NCBI GenBank assembly: GCA_046153355.1
Contig: JBJXEY010000067.1
Span: forward strand, 1 to 18,838
From: 2-02-FULL-62-17 sp046153355
Lineage (GTDB): Bacteria > Pseudomonadota > Gammaproteobacteria > Burkholderiales > SG8-39
Length of the DNA: 18,838 nucleotides
Reading direction: 5' to 3'
Shown: positions 1 to 7,692 of the stretch, in pieces
Position numbering within the stretch: position 1 is the stretch's first letter
Layout: each line of letters opens with the position of its first letter
Position numbers and translations under genes: made by a program
The notes under the pieces: generated by a model
Told to the model about the DNA's origin: nothing
The model's database searches: none
Seen by the model: only the letters and a program-made list of their open reading frames with translations

Positions 1-18
1 CCACCCAAGCTCTTTTAG
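1..18 (+). CDS. rpsU: 30S ribosomal protein S21, C-terminal end only (partial)
   Basis: The first 18 bases read as the codons P-P-K-L-F followed by TAG. Betaproteobacterial S21 proteins end in a very similar short tail (L-P-K-K-L-H or close variants). The gene order rpsU, yqeY, dnaG, rpoD is the usual macromolecular-synthesis arrangement, so this is probably the end of rpsU, the small-subunit protein S21. Only five residues are visible, so the call depends mainly on context. A weak 4-bp GGCC hairpin (23-34) follows the stop. Confidence 0.55.
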   Translation, partial: PPKLF

Positions 19-220
19 TTTCGGCCGCGAGGCCAGGAACCTACCGGCGCGACGGAGAGAGTGGCAATTAAAACCGCTCCTCCCCGCGCCTTTGTTGTTT
101 CCGACAGTTCGGCTCGGAGCGCTGGCGGGGCAAGCCAAACGACCGCCATTGGTTATTCGCAGCAGGTTTTCCGGATTTGATTTAAGCGTTTCATCTGCGC
201 ATTTTTTAAGGCGAGGGTCT

Positions 221-667
221 ATGTCTTTAAAAGAACGAATCACCGAAGATATGAAAGCGGCGATGCGCGCCAAAGAGACGCAGCGCCTATTGACTATTCG
301 CCTTTTATTGGCCGCACTGAAACAAAAGGAAGTCGATGAGCGAGTGGTACTCACCGACGCGGATGTACTGTCGATCGTCGAAAAGCTAATCAAGCAACGT
401 CGCGACTCTATCTCCCAATATGAGGCAGCCAAACGGCAGGACCTCGCCGATGTCGAAGCGGCCGAATTGGTGTTGTTACAAGCCTATATGCCGCAACAGT
501 TATCGAGCGATGAAATAAACGCGGAAATAGCCAAAGCGCTCGCCGAGACCGGGGCCAGTTCCGCCAAGGATATGGGTAAGGCTATGGGCATACTCAAATC
601 TCGCCTTGCCGGGCGGGCGGACATGAGCAAAGTGTCGTCCCTGCTTAAGGAAAAGCTTGCGGGTTAG
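221..667 (+). CDS. GatB/YqeY domain-containing protein
   Basis: This 148-residue protein belongs to the GatB/YqeY family. It begins M-S-L-K-E-R-I and continues with helices rich in charged residues that carry the family's typical features: an R-x-x-x-I-S-Q-Y segment near residue 65 and Y-M-P-Q-Q-L near residue 90. The C-terminal small helical domain, with K-D-M-G-K-A-M-G and a final K-L-A-G, resembles the tRNA-contacting tail of the GatB amidotransferase subunit. The open frame extends upstream to 92, but ATG 221 gives the usual family length and follows a purine-rich stretch (AAGGCGAGGG). Its cellular role is not firmly known. A tRNA-amidotransferase-like or RNA-binding function is inferred from the domain only. 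It lies between rpsU and dnaG and is probably co-transcribed with them. The 99 bases to dnaG hold no clear signal. Confidence 0.93.
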   Translation: MSLKERITEDMKAAMRAKETQRLLTIRLLLAALKQKEVDERVVLTDADVLSIVEKLIKQRRDSISQYEAAKRQDLADVEAAELVLLQAYMPQQLSSDEINAEIAKALAETGASSAKDMGKAMGILKSRLAGRADMSKVSSLLKEKLAG

Positions 668-766
668 GTAGGACCGACAGTACGGGTGAAGAACGCGTGA
701 AATAGCGCTGCAAAATTGGCGCCTTCGCAATAAACTGGGGCCGCCCTTCCCACAACCGGCATCCGC

Positions 767-2539
767 GTGATCTCCGATTCCTTCAAGCAGGATTTGCTCA
801 ATCGTATCGATATTGTCGATCTGATCGAGCGCCATGTTCCCCTGAAAAAAGGGGGCGCAAATTACGCTGCCTGTTGCCCGTTTCACAGCGAGAAATCGCC
901 CTCATTCACGGTGAGCCCCAGCAAGCAGTTCTATCACTGCTTCGGATGCGGGGCGCATGGCAACGCGATTTCGTTTGTCATGGAATACCAAGGCATGGGA
1001 TACGTCGAGGCCATCAAGGAGTTGGCCGAATCGGTGGGTATGAAAATGCCCGATTACGAGCCGCAAAACGTTCGCGACAGCGGCGGCCCAGACCTCTACG
1101 AAATCATGGAACGTGCCACCCGCTTTTATCGTGATCAGCTCAAGGCCGCGCCGCACGCAATCGACTATCTCAAAGGACGAGGGCTTACCGGCAAGATTGC
1201 GGTTCGATTTGGCATTGGTTATGCCCCCGCGGGCTGGCAGAATTTGCGCGATACATTTAGCGATTACGCTGGCCAGGCGTTAAAAGATGCCGGATTGGTC
1301 ATCGATGCTGAGGGCGGCAGACGCTATGATCGTTTTCGTGACCGCATTATGTTTCCCATACAGAATCAACGTGGCTCGGTGATTGGATTTGGCGGGCGCG
1401 TTTTAGGCGTGGGTGAACCCAAATATTTGAATTCACCGGAAACGCCGTTGTTCGAAAAGGGCCAGGAACTCTACGGTCTTTCACAGGCGCGCAGCGCAAT
1501 ACGCACCAAGGGTCGCGCGATCGTCGTCGAGGGCTATATGGATGTGGTCGCCCTCGCGCAGCACGACATCGAATACGCGGTCGCCACGCTTGGTACGGCA
1601 ACTTCTGCCATCCACATACAAAAATTATTTCGCCAAACCGATGAAGTGGTTTTCTGCTTCGATGGCGATGCTGCGGGCAGGCGTGCGGCTTGGCATGCGT
1701 TGGAGGTATCGTTGCCGGTACTTGCTGATAATAAAACGGTACGGTTCTTGTTCCTTCCCGCGGAGGATGACCCTGACAGCTACGTTCGCAACCATGGCGC
1801 GACCGCGTTCGAGGCACAGATTGCCGAAGCACGACCGCTGTCGGAATTCTTGCTCACCGAACTTAGCGGCCGTGTCGATATGAAAACCGCCGAGGGGCGT
1901 TCGAGAATGATCGTCGAGGCCAAGCCGCTACTAAAACGCGTTGCGGCACCTGCTTTGCAGTTGCAAATACTCAAGCAATTGAGTGTAGCGGTTGGGATGA
2001 CACAAGAGGAGGCCGGGCAACTCACTGAAATCAGGCCCAATCCGGCGGCGCAGTCGCGCCGGTTCGTGCCGCGTCGCACAGACGCGCGTGCGCCGGTTGA
2101 CGGCAAATTGGAACAGCGCCTATTGCGTTGTTTGCTTGCCAGTCCGCGCTTGGCCCAAGAATTGCCGGTCGAATTGCTGGACGCTCGCCATGCATCGAGC
2201 GAAGCGCTCAGAGCATTGGCGATTTTCGCCCTTGACGCGCCAGAGGCCACCGTGGCGGCGATGATCGACCACTTTGGCAACACGCCTTACGGGCCAGCAT
2301 TGAATGACGCGCAAGTGGGTCTTATGGAGATTCAGATCGACCCGGAAAATCTGGAAATCGAATTTCGTGATGGGCTGCGCCAATTGAGAGCCGACTTGGT
2401 TCGGACCCAAATCAAAACGCTGGAGGAAAAAATGCAGTCCATGAGCTTATCTATTGCCGAATCCGCCGAATACTCACGATTGCATCAAGAATTGAATCGA
2501 TTAAAACAGGCGCCAGAGAACCGATCTGCAATGGTATAA
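767..2539 (+). CDS. dnaG: DNA primase DnaG
   Basis: DNA primase synthesises the RNA primers for replication and works with the replicative helicase DnaB. The 590-residue protein has three expected parts. The N-terminal CHC2 zinc-binding domain has C37, H40, C58 and C61 as likely zinc ligands. The central catalytic core carries a TOPRIM fold with E255 in E-G-Y-M-D, D299 and D301 in D-G-D, and D335/D337 in D-D-P-D, the metal-binding acidic residues. The C-terminal helical region (about 440-590) corresponds to the helicase-binding domain. The start is GTG. It gives the N-terminus M-I-S-D-S-F, which matches known DnaG starts, although no good Shine-Dalgarno is visible. Length is normal for the family. 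The stop codon overlaps the extended -10 element that precedes rpoD. Confidence 0.98.
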   Translation: MISDSFKQDLLNRIDIVDLIERHVPLKKGGANYAACCPFHSEKSPSFTVSPSKQFYHCFGCGAHGNAISFVMEYQGMGYVEAIKELAESVGMKMPDYEPQNVRDSGGPDLYEIMERATRFYRDQLKAAPHAIDYLKGRGLTGKIAVRFGIGYAPAGWQNLRDTFSDYAGQALKDAGLVIDAEGGRRYDRFRDRIMFPIQNQRGSVIGFGGRVLGVGEPKYLNSPETPLFEKGQELYGLSQARSAIRTKGRAIVVEGYMDVVALAQHDIEYAVATLGTATSAIHIQKLFRQTDEVVFCFDGDAAGRRAAWHALEVSLPVLADNKTVRFLFLPAEDDPDSYVRNHGATAFEAQIAEARPLSEFLLTELSGRVDMKTAEGRSRMIVEAKPLLKRVAAPALQLQILKQLSVAVGMTQEEAGQLTEIRPNPAAQSRRFVPRRTDARAPVDGKLEQRLLRCLLASPRLAQELPVELLDARHASSEALRALAIFALDAPEATVAAMIDHFGNTPYGPALNDAQVGLMEIQIDPENLEIEFRDGLRQLRADLVRTQIKTLEEKMQSMSLSIAESAEYSRLHQELNRLKQAPENRSAMV

Positions 2540-2540
2540 T
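2532..2540 (+). promoter_or_regulatory. Extended -10 element of a likely rpoD promoter
   Basis: The sequence TGGTATAAT is a perfect extended -10 (TGnTATAAT) and overlaps the dnaG stop codon. No good -35 hexamer lies 16-18 bases upstream, as is common for extended -10 promoters. Transcription would start near 2547, about 55 bases before the rpoD ATG. In E. coli, rpoD also has its own promoters inside dnaG. That this one is active is inference. Confidence 0.5.
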
Positions 2541-2601
2541 GTTCGGCTTTTCCGTAAGTTCTTAACCTTCCTCTCCTCACCAATTCCACACGGGGCGAAT
2601 T

Positions 2602-5091
2602 ATGGCGAAAGGCACTTCCAGGTCCGGGGCAGGCACGAATCGCGTCCTCCGTAAAAGCGGCAAAAAGAAAAGCACGGCTCGCCCGGTCAAGGCGTCCAAA
2701 CAATTGAAGAATAACTCTGCCAACGTGGCGGCCAAGGCGCGCGCGGCGGCGGAGCGTCTCAAGGCGCAACGCGCCAAGGCGGCGCAGGCCAATGAGGTCA
2801 AGCGCGCGAAGGCAGAAAAGAAAAAGGCACGAATGCAGATCGAACGCGAGAAAATTTTGGCGAAGCGCGAAAAACAAAAGGCCAGGGCCGCCGTGGAGAA
2901 GGAGAAAGCGCACCAAAAGGCCGAAAAGCTTCGCCTAAAGGCCAAGGCGGCAAAGGATTTAGAGCATGAGAAGGTCGCGCGCGAAAAAGAACGCGCGCGA
3001 ATTCGTCTGGAGCGCGAAAAGGAAAAGCAACACATTCGCGATGAGAAACTAAAGGCCAAAGAAATGGCCAAAAAGGCGAAAGAAGAAGCCAAGTTGCAGG
3101 CACAAAAAGAAAAAGAAGAAAAAAAAGCCGCCGAGACTCGGGCCAAGGCGGCGCAGGAAATCGCCAAGTTGCGCATTGGTCGTGGCCGCCCCTCCAAGCG
3201 TAATAGCGAAGCCGAGCGCGCGTTGCTGCTGCGCGCGGATATGAAGCCCGAGGATGCCGAAGCGCGCCGTTTGCGTTTAAAGAGCCTGATCAAGATGGGT
3301 AAGGAGCGCAGTTACCTGACCTATGCCGAGATCAACGATCACCTGCCTGACGACATGGTGGACGCTGAGCAGATCGAGGCGATCATCACCACCTTCAATG
3401 ACATGGGCATCCAGGTCTACGATGAGGCGCCGGACGCCGAGACGCTGTTGATCGCGGAAAGTGCCCCGCAGGCCGTTGCCGACGAAGATGTCGAAGAAGA
3501 GGCTGAGGCAGCGCTCACCAACGTCGATGCTGAATTTGGCCGTACAACCGACCCGGTGCGCATGTACATGCGGGAGATGGGCTCGGTAGAGTTATTGACG
3601 CGCGAAGGCGAAATCGAGATCGCCAAGCGCATCGAAGATGGCTTGAAACACATGATCCAGGCCATCTCTGCTTGTCCGACTACCATTTACGAGATTCTTG
3701 CGCTTGCCAGCAAAGTCGAGAACGAGGAAATGCGCGTCGACGAGCTGGTCGATGGTCTGATCGATCCGAACGCCAAGGAAGCTCCCATCAAGGAAGTCGT
3801 TGTCGAAGAAGAAGAAATCGACGAAGAGCTCGCGGAAGAAGAGGATGACGGCGGCGCGGCACTGGCGGCCAGCTTATTGCAGTTGAAAGAAGATTCGCTT
3901 GTGCGTTTCGCGAAAATTCGCCGCTTGCACGAAAAGATGAAAAAGGCGCTGGCCGAACATGGTCATCGCAGCAAGGAATACATCAAGGTCCGCGATCAGA
4001 TTTCGGCCGAGCTTCTGAATATTCGTTTCACCGCGCGCATCATTGAACGGCTGTGCGATACCGTGCGCGGCATGGTGGATGAGGTTCGGCGCCACGAGCG
4101 CAGCATTTTGGATTTGTGCGTGAATAAAGGCCAGATGCCGCGCGTGCATTTCGTCAAGTCGTTTCCCGGCAATGAAACCTCCGCGCGTTGGATTCGAAAC
4201 GAGGTTTTGACTGGACGTCCTTATGGGGTGACCCTCGCGCGCTTTGAGCCGAATATTCTCGAGCAACAGCATAAGCTCACCGAAATTCAAAAGCGCATCG
4301 GCATTCCGCTAAAGGACCTCAAGGACATCAATAAGCAGATGTCCACGGGCGAAGCCAAGGCGCGGCGCGCCAAGCGCGAGATGACCGAGGCCAATCTGCG
4401 CCTGGTGATTTCGATCGCCAAGAAATACACCAATCGCGGGTTGCAATTCCTGGATCTGATTCAGGAAGGCAATATCGGCCTGATGAAGGCCGTGGATAAA
4501 TTCGAATACCGCCGAGGCTACAAGTTTTCCACCTATGCCACGTGGTGGATTCGCCAAGCCATTACCCGCTCGATTGCCGATCAGGCGCGCACCATTCGCA
4601 TCCCGGTGCACATGATCGAGACCATCAACAAGATGAACCACATATCGCGACAGATCTTGCAGGAAACCGGCATGGAGCCGGATCCGCAGACGCTCGCCGA
4701 TAAGATGGAGATGCCCGAGGATAAGATTCGTAAAATCCTCAAGATATCCAAGGAACCGATCTCCATGGAGACGCCTATTGGTGACGACGATGATTCCCAC
4801 CTGGGCGATTTCATCGAGGATCTGGCGACTCTGGCGCCTAACGACGCGGCGATGTTTGCTAGCTTGCGCGAAGTCACCAAGGACATACTTGATTCCTTGA
4901 CGCCGCGCGAAGCCAAAGTACTGCGTATGCGTTTTGGCATCGAAATGAATACCGACCATACCCTCGAGGAAGTTGGCAAGCAGTTCGATGTGACGCGCGA
5001 ACGTATTCGCCAAATTGAAGCGAAAGCGTTGCGCAAGCTACGCCATCCGTCGCGCTCGGAGCGACTCAAGAGCTTTTTGGACAATACCTAG
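2602..5091 (+). CDS. rpoD: RNA polymerase primary sigma factor RpoD (sigma-70)
   Basis: The housekeeping sigma factor directs RNA polymerase to promoters. All conserved regions are present: region 1.1 from about residue 222, region 1.2 at 317 (D-P-V-R-M-Y-M), an acidic non-conserved insert near 390-415, region 2 from M594 including the core-binding F-L-D-L-I-Q-E-G-N (616-624) and the melting and -10 recognition helix with T-W-W-I-R-Q (647-652), then region 3, and region 4.2 with the helix-turn-helix from T787 ending in R-E-R-I-R-Q-I-E. At 829 residues it is far longer than E. coli RpoD (613). About 200 residues before region 1.1 form a very Lys/Arg/Glu/Ala-rich, probably long helical extension. 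Betaproteobacterial RpoDs often have N-terminal low-complexity extensions, but this one is long. ATG 2602 follows a weak GGGGCGA. Confidence 0.98.
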   Translation: MAKGTSRSGAGTNRVLRKSGKKKSTARPVKASKQLKNNSANVAAKARAAAERLKAQRAKAAQANEVKRAKAEKKKARMQIEREKILAKREKQKARAAVEKEKAHQKAEKLRLKAKAAKDLEHEKVAREKERARIRLEREKEKQHIRDEKLKAKEMAKKAKEEAKLQAQKEKEEKKAAETRAKAAQEIAKLRIGRGRPSKRNSEAERALLLRADMKPEDAEARRLRLKSLIKMGKERSYLTYAEINDHLPDDMVDAEQIEAIITTFNDMGIQVYDEAPDAETLLIAESAPQAVADEDVEEEAEAALTNVDAEFGRTTDPVRMYMREMGSVELLTREGEIEIAKRIEDGLKHMIQAISACPTTIYEILALASKVENEEMRVDELVDGLIDPNAKEAPIKEVVVEEEEIDEELAEEEDDGGAALAASLLQLKEDSLVRFAKIRRLHEKMKKALAEHGHRSKEYIKVRDQISAELLNIRFTARIIERLCDTVRGMVDEVRRHERSILDLCVNKGQMPRVHFVKSFPGNETSARWIRNEVLTGRPYGVTLARFEPNILEQQHKLTEIQKRIGIPLKDLKDINKQMSTGEAKARRAKREMTEANLRLVISIAKKYTNRGLQFLDLIQEGNIGLMKAVDKFEYRRGYKFSTYATWWIRQAITRSIADQARTIRIPVHMIETINKMNHISRQILQETGMEPDPQTLADKMEMPEDKIRKILKISKEPISMETPIGDDDDSHLGDFIEDLATLAPNDAAMFASLREVTKDILDSLTPREAKVLRMRFGIEMNTDHTLEEVGKQFDVTRERIRQIEAKALRKLRHPSRSERLKSFLDNT

Positions 5092-5093
5092 GC

Positions 5094-5124
5094 CGGTGGG
5101 GCCACTGAAAGCGTCGCCCCACCG
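5094..5124 (+). terminator. Hairpin after rpoD, possible terminator without T tract
   Basis: A perfect 9-bp inverted repeat, CGGTGGGGC (5094-5102) and GCCCCACCG (5116-5124), starts three bases after the rpoD stop codon and encloses a 13-base loop. No T run follows, so it is either a weak or factor-assisted terminator or an mRNA 3'-end stabiliser. Confidence 0.45.
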
Positions 5125-5142
5125 ATATTCCACCGTAGAAAT

Positions 5143-5170
5143 CTTCAAAACCGTGGACTTCAAAACCGTG
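5143..5170 (+). repeat. Two-copy direct repeat, 15-bp period, upstream of gor
   Basis: The 13-base sequence CTTCAAAACCGTG occurs at 5143-5155 and again, identically, at 5158-5170. The repeat sits in the 104-base gap between rpoD and gor, ending 25 bases before the gor ATG. It could be a binding site for a regulator of gor or just a small local duplication. Confidence 0.7.
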
Positions 5171-5195
5171 CCTAGACGGCCCTAGAGCGCCAACC

Positions 5196-6578
5196 ATGTC
5201 TCAATTCGACTACGACTTGTTTGTCATTGGCGCGGGCTCGGGCGGGGTGCGCGCGAGCCGTATCGCTGCGGGCTTTGGCGCCAAGGTCGCGGTTGCCGAA
5301 CACCATCGCGTCGGCGGAACCTGCGTTATACGCGGCTGCGTGCCAAAAAAACTATTAGTCTATGCCGCGCATTTTCACCAAGACTTCGAGGATGCCGCAG
5401 GCTACGGGTGGACGGTGCCCACGCCTAGCTTTTCCTGGCCGACATTGATCGCGAATAAGAATCGCGAAATAACGCGTCTGGAGGGCATCTACGGCAAACT
5501 GTTGGAAGGCTCGAAGGTCACCGTCATCCGAGGCACCGCCAAGCTTGTAGATGGCCATAGCGTCGATATAGACGGGCGCAGAGTAAGTGCTGCCAACATC
5601 CTGATTGCCACCGGTGGCTGGCCCAATATGCCGAGTATTCCCGGCATTGAATATTGCATTACTTCCAACGAAGCCTTCGAGCTTGCCGTGCAACCCCGGC
5701 GCGTTTTGCTGGTGGGCGGCGGCTATATCGCGGTGGAATTCGCGGGCATCTTTCGTGGTCTTGGTTCGACGGTATCGCTAAGTTATCGGGGTGAACAAAT
5801 CCTCAGAGGGTTCGATGACGATGTGCGCGCTCATTTGTCCAAGGAGATGGGCAAAAAAGGCATCGTCATTGAGCTAAAGAGCACGGTTCAATCCATCGAG
5901 AAAACCCAGGATGGAACGCTGCGCGCGACATTGCAAACCGCGCAGGGCACGCGGACCATTGATTGCGACGCGGTCATGTATGCCACCGGCAGATTGCCCG
6001 CGACAGCGGCCATGGGGCTGGCGGAGGCCGGCGTCAATCTGGACGAGGAAGGTGGCATTGTGGTCGATGAACACGGTCGTACCTCGGTACCTAATATTTT
6101 TGCTGTTGGCGATGTCACCAATCGTATTGCTTTGACGCCTGTGGCAATTCGTGAAGGGCAGGCCGTAGCCACCACGTTATTTGGCGGCGGTGCGCCGGTT
6201 CGGGTTGATCACAACGACGTACCCTCGGCAGTGTTTAGTCAGCCGCCAGTGGGAACGGTAGGTTTGACGGAATCTGAAGCCTTGGAAAAATTCCCGGAAA
6301 TCGAAGTCTATAAAACGGATTTTCGACCCATGAAAGCCACGCTTTCGGGGCGCGATGAACGCACCTTGGTTAAACTCATTGTCGAAGCCGCCACGCAAAG
6401 GGTGGTTGGCGTACACATGGTCGGCGGCGACGCGCCGGAGATCATTCAAGGCATCGGCATCGCGGTGAAGGCTGGATTGACCAAGCAACAATTCGATGCG
6501 ACGGTGGGGATTCATCCCACCGCAGCCGAAGAACTGGTAACCCTGCGCGATAAGCGCACGGTACGCAAATCCGGCTGA
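5196..6578 (+). CDS. gor: Glutathione-disulfide reductase
   Basis: This cytoplasmic flavoenzyme reduces oxidised glutathione with NADPH. The 460-residue protein has the FAD-binding G-A-G-S-G-G near residue 12, the redox-active disulfide C43-V-I-R-G-C48, a second nucleotide-binding G-G-G-Y-I-A-V-E-F (about 174-182), and a following Y-R-G-E-Q-I-L-R-G-F-D whose arginines fit NADPH rather than NADH. The dimer-interface domain has the catalytic H440 in G-I-H-P-T-A-A-E-E. The variant active site C-V-I-R-G-C and the overall length fit the proteobacterial glutathione reductase branch. Dihydrolipoamide dehydrogenase and mercuric reductase fit less well because they prefer other spacer residues. It follows rpoD but is separated by a hairpin and is probably an independent unit. 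Confidence 0.94.
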   Translation: MSQFDYDLFVIGAGSGGVRASRIAAGFGAKVAVAEHHRVGGTCVIRGCVPKKLLVYAAHFHQDFEDAAGYGWTVPTPSFSWPTLIANKNREITRLEGIYGKLLEGSKVTVIRGTAKLVDGHSVDIDGRRVSAANILIATGGWPNMPSIPGIEYCITSNEAFELAVQPRRVLLVGGGYIAVEFAGIFRGLGSTVSLSYRGEQILRGFDDDVRAHLSKEMGKKGIVIELKSTVQSIEKTQDGTLRATLQTAQGTRTIDCDAVMYATGRLPATAAMGLAEAGVNLDEEGGIVVDEHGRTSVPNIFAVGDVTNRIALTPVAIREGQAVATTLFGGGAPVRVDHNDVPSAVFSQPPVGTVGLTESEALEKFPEIEVYKTDFRPMKATLSGRDERTLVKLIVEAATQRVVGVHMVGGDAPEIIQGIGIAVKAGLTKQQFDATVGIHPTAAEELVTLRDKRTVRKSG

Positions 6579-6583
6579 TCTGC

Positions 6584-6601
6584 GGGGCTGAACGCAGCCC
6601 C
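6584..6601 (+). terminator. Hairpin after gor, possible terminator
   Basis: GGGGCTG (6584-6590) and CAGCCCC (6595-6601) form a perfect 7-bp GC-rich stem around the tetraloop AACG, six bases after the gor stop. Only TT follows, so intrinsic termination would be weak. Confidence 0.4.
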
Positions 6602-6652
6602 TTAGATCGCGACAATCGTGCGCCTCAACGATTCGATACTCGGTGCGCCAGT

Positions 6653-6658
6653 TATAAT
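6653..6658 (+). promoter_or_regulatory. -10 element upstream of the tRNA gene
   Basis: A perfect TATAAT lies 17 bases before the first base of the tRNA, a spacing that fits a short precursor leader. No convincing -35 hexamer is visible (the nearest is a poor ATTCGA-like sequence around 6631). Confidence 0.45.
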
Positions 6659-6675
6659 TCAAACTTGCCGGTTTC

Positions 6676-6752
6676 GGGCCTATAGCTCAGTTGGTTAGAG
6701 CAGAGGACTCATAATCCTTTGGTCCCTGGTTCGAGTCCAGGTGGGCCCACCA
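6676..6752 (+). tRNA. tRNA with anticodon CAU, probably tRNA-Ile2 (lysidine-modified)
   Basis: The 77-base sequence folds as a complete cloverleaf. The acceptor stem is GGGCCTA with TGGGCCC (one T-G pair), followed by the D arm, the anticodon stem GAGGA/TCCTT with loop CTCATAA, a variable loop, the T arm CCTGG-TTCGAGT-CCAGG and an encoded ACCA end. The anticodon CAT is at 6710-6712. CAU is shared by tRNA-Met and by tRNA-Ile2, whose C34 is changed to lysidine by TilS. The GGGCC acceptor stem and the GGACTCATAATCC anticodon arm resemble tRNA-Ile2 more than elongator tRNA-Met, which in proteobacteria usually starts GGCTACG. The tRNA itself is certain; the isotype is inferred. Confidence 0.95.
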
Positions 6753-6900
6753 ATTTATTAAATTTATGATATGGATGCAAGGTGCCACGCTCATCATATG
6801 CGATTATGAATTCTATTTATGGGATTTTATTTGGCCAATTTAGGCTGGTGAGCCCCGTGTTTCGCGCAAGCCTCGAATTCCGTGCGGCGCTGGCGCAAGA

Positions 6901-7692
6901 ATGAAAGTCCTCGCCAATAAGGTTGAATTGAATGTCGAGGTGAACGGCGATGATCTCTCGCCCTGTGTCACCTTCGTCACCGGCATCACTAACGACCATA
7001 CGCTTTGGCACGATCAAGTGGACGCCTTATCGGCCAAGTATCGATTGATACGCATCGATTCTCGCGGGCATGGCTATTCGCAAAGCACGCCGGCGCCTTA
7101 TTCGCTCAAAACTATCGTGGCTGATGTGTTGGGCGTGTGGGATGCGCTGAGTATTAAACGCTCGGTCATCGTGGGCCTGGGTTTGGGTGGCGTGGTGGCG
7201 GCGGAAACCGCGCTCAATCATCCTGACCGGGTATCTGGCGTGGTGCCCACCAGTTGCCGGGCGCGGATGGTGCCCGAGTACGGTGCGATGTGGCCGCTGC
7301 TGATCGACAAGGCTAAGGCGGGCGGCGTGGCTGCCATCGCGGAGGCAACATTGGCGCGCTGGTTTAGCGAGGAATTTAGGGCCAACAATCCGGTGGTGAT
7401 TGAGCGTATGCGCGCGGCGATTTTAAGAACCACCTTAGATGGTTATCTAGGTTGTATTTCGGCTTTGTTGGAATTGAACTGGTGGGATCGTTTGGCTGAG
7501 TTCAAGATGCCGGTCATGTACGTGAGCGGCGAATTCGACCGTGTCGGCGCGCCGCCCGCGATAGTGCAGGCCATGTGCGACGCCACGCCGGGTGCGACGC
7601 ACGCAATCCTACCCGGCGCCTCGCATATCTCCGTGGTGAGTAACCCAGTGGCTTTTAATCAGGCGATGCTTGGGTTTCTTGCCAAACTTTGA
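6901..7692 (+). CDS. Alpha/beta-hydrolase fold protein (PcaD-like) lacking the nucleophile serine
   Basis: The 263-residue protein has the alpha/beta-hydrolase layout typical of 3-oxoadipate enol-lactonase-like proteins: an N-terminal strand with V-T-G-I-T-N-D-H-T-L-W, then D-S-R-G-H-G-Y-S (about 53-60), the nucleophile elbow at 92-97, a helical cap, the acid D213 (G-E-F-D) and the histidine H242 (G-A-S-H-I-S). The elbow reads G-L-G-L-G-G instead of G-x-S-x-G, so glycine 94 stands where the catalytic serine should be. The acid and base remain. It may therefore be a non-hydrolytic or inactive family member, or use another chemistry. ATG 6901 has only a weak purine-rich site before it. It stands alone on the plus strand, converging on the hydroxyacid cassette. 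Confidence 0.88.
   Translation: MKVLANKVELNVEVNGDDLSPCVTFVTGITNDHTLWHDQVDALSAKYRLIRIDSRGHGYSQSTPAPYSLKTIVADVLGVWDALSIKRSVIVGLGLGGVVAAETALNHPDRVSGVVPTSCRARMVPEYGAMWPLLIDKAKAGGVAAIAEATLARWFSEEFRANNPVVIERMRAAILRTTLDGYLGCISALLELNWWDRLAEFKMPVMYVSGEFDRVGAPPAIVQAMCDATPGATHAILPGASHISVVSNPVAFNQAMLGFLAKL

Noticed and set aside
92..220. N-terminal extension of the YqeY-domain gene up to the first possible start
   Set aside because: The extra 43 residues do not look like the family, and ATG 221 gives the normal 148-residue protein.
2577..3293. Long minus-strand open frames opposite the rpoD N-terminus
   Set aside because: They are antisense shadows caused by the Lys/Glu/Ala-rich codon pattern; the products are low-complexity Ser/Phe/Arg runs with no family features.
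6753..6900. AT-rich stretch after the tRNA as an integration site for a mobile element
   Set aside because: No integrase gene and no repeat of the tRNA 3' end were found in the window; it is probably only the upstream region of the hydrolase gene.
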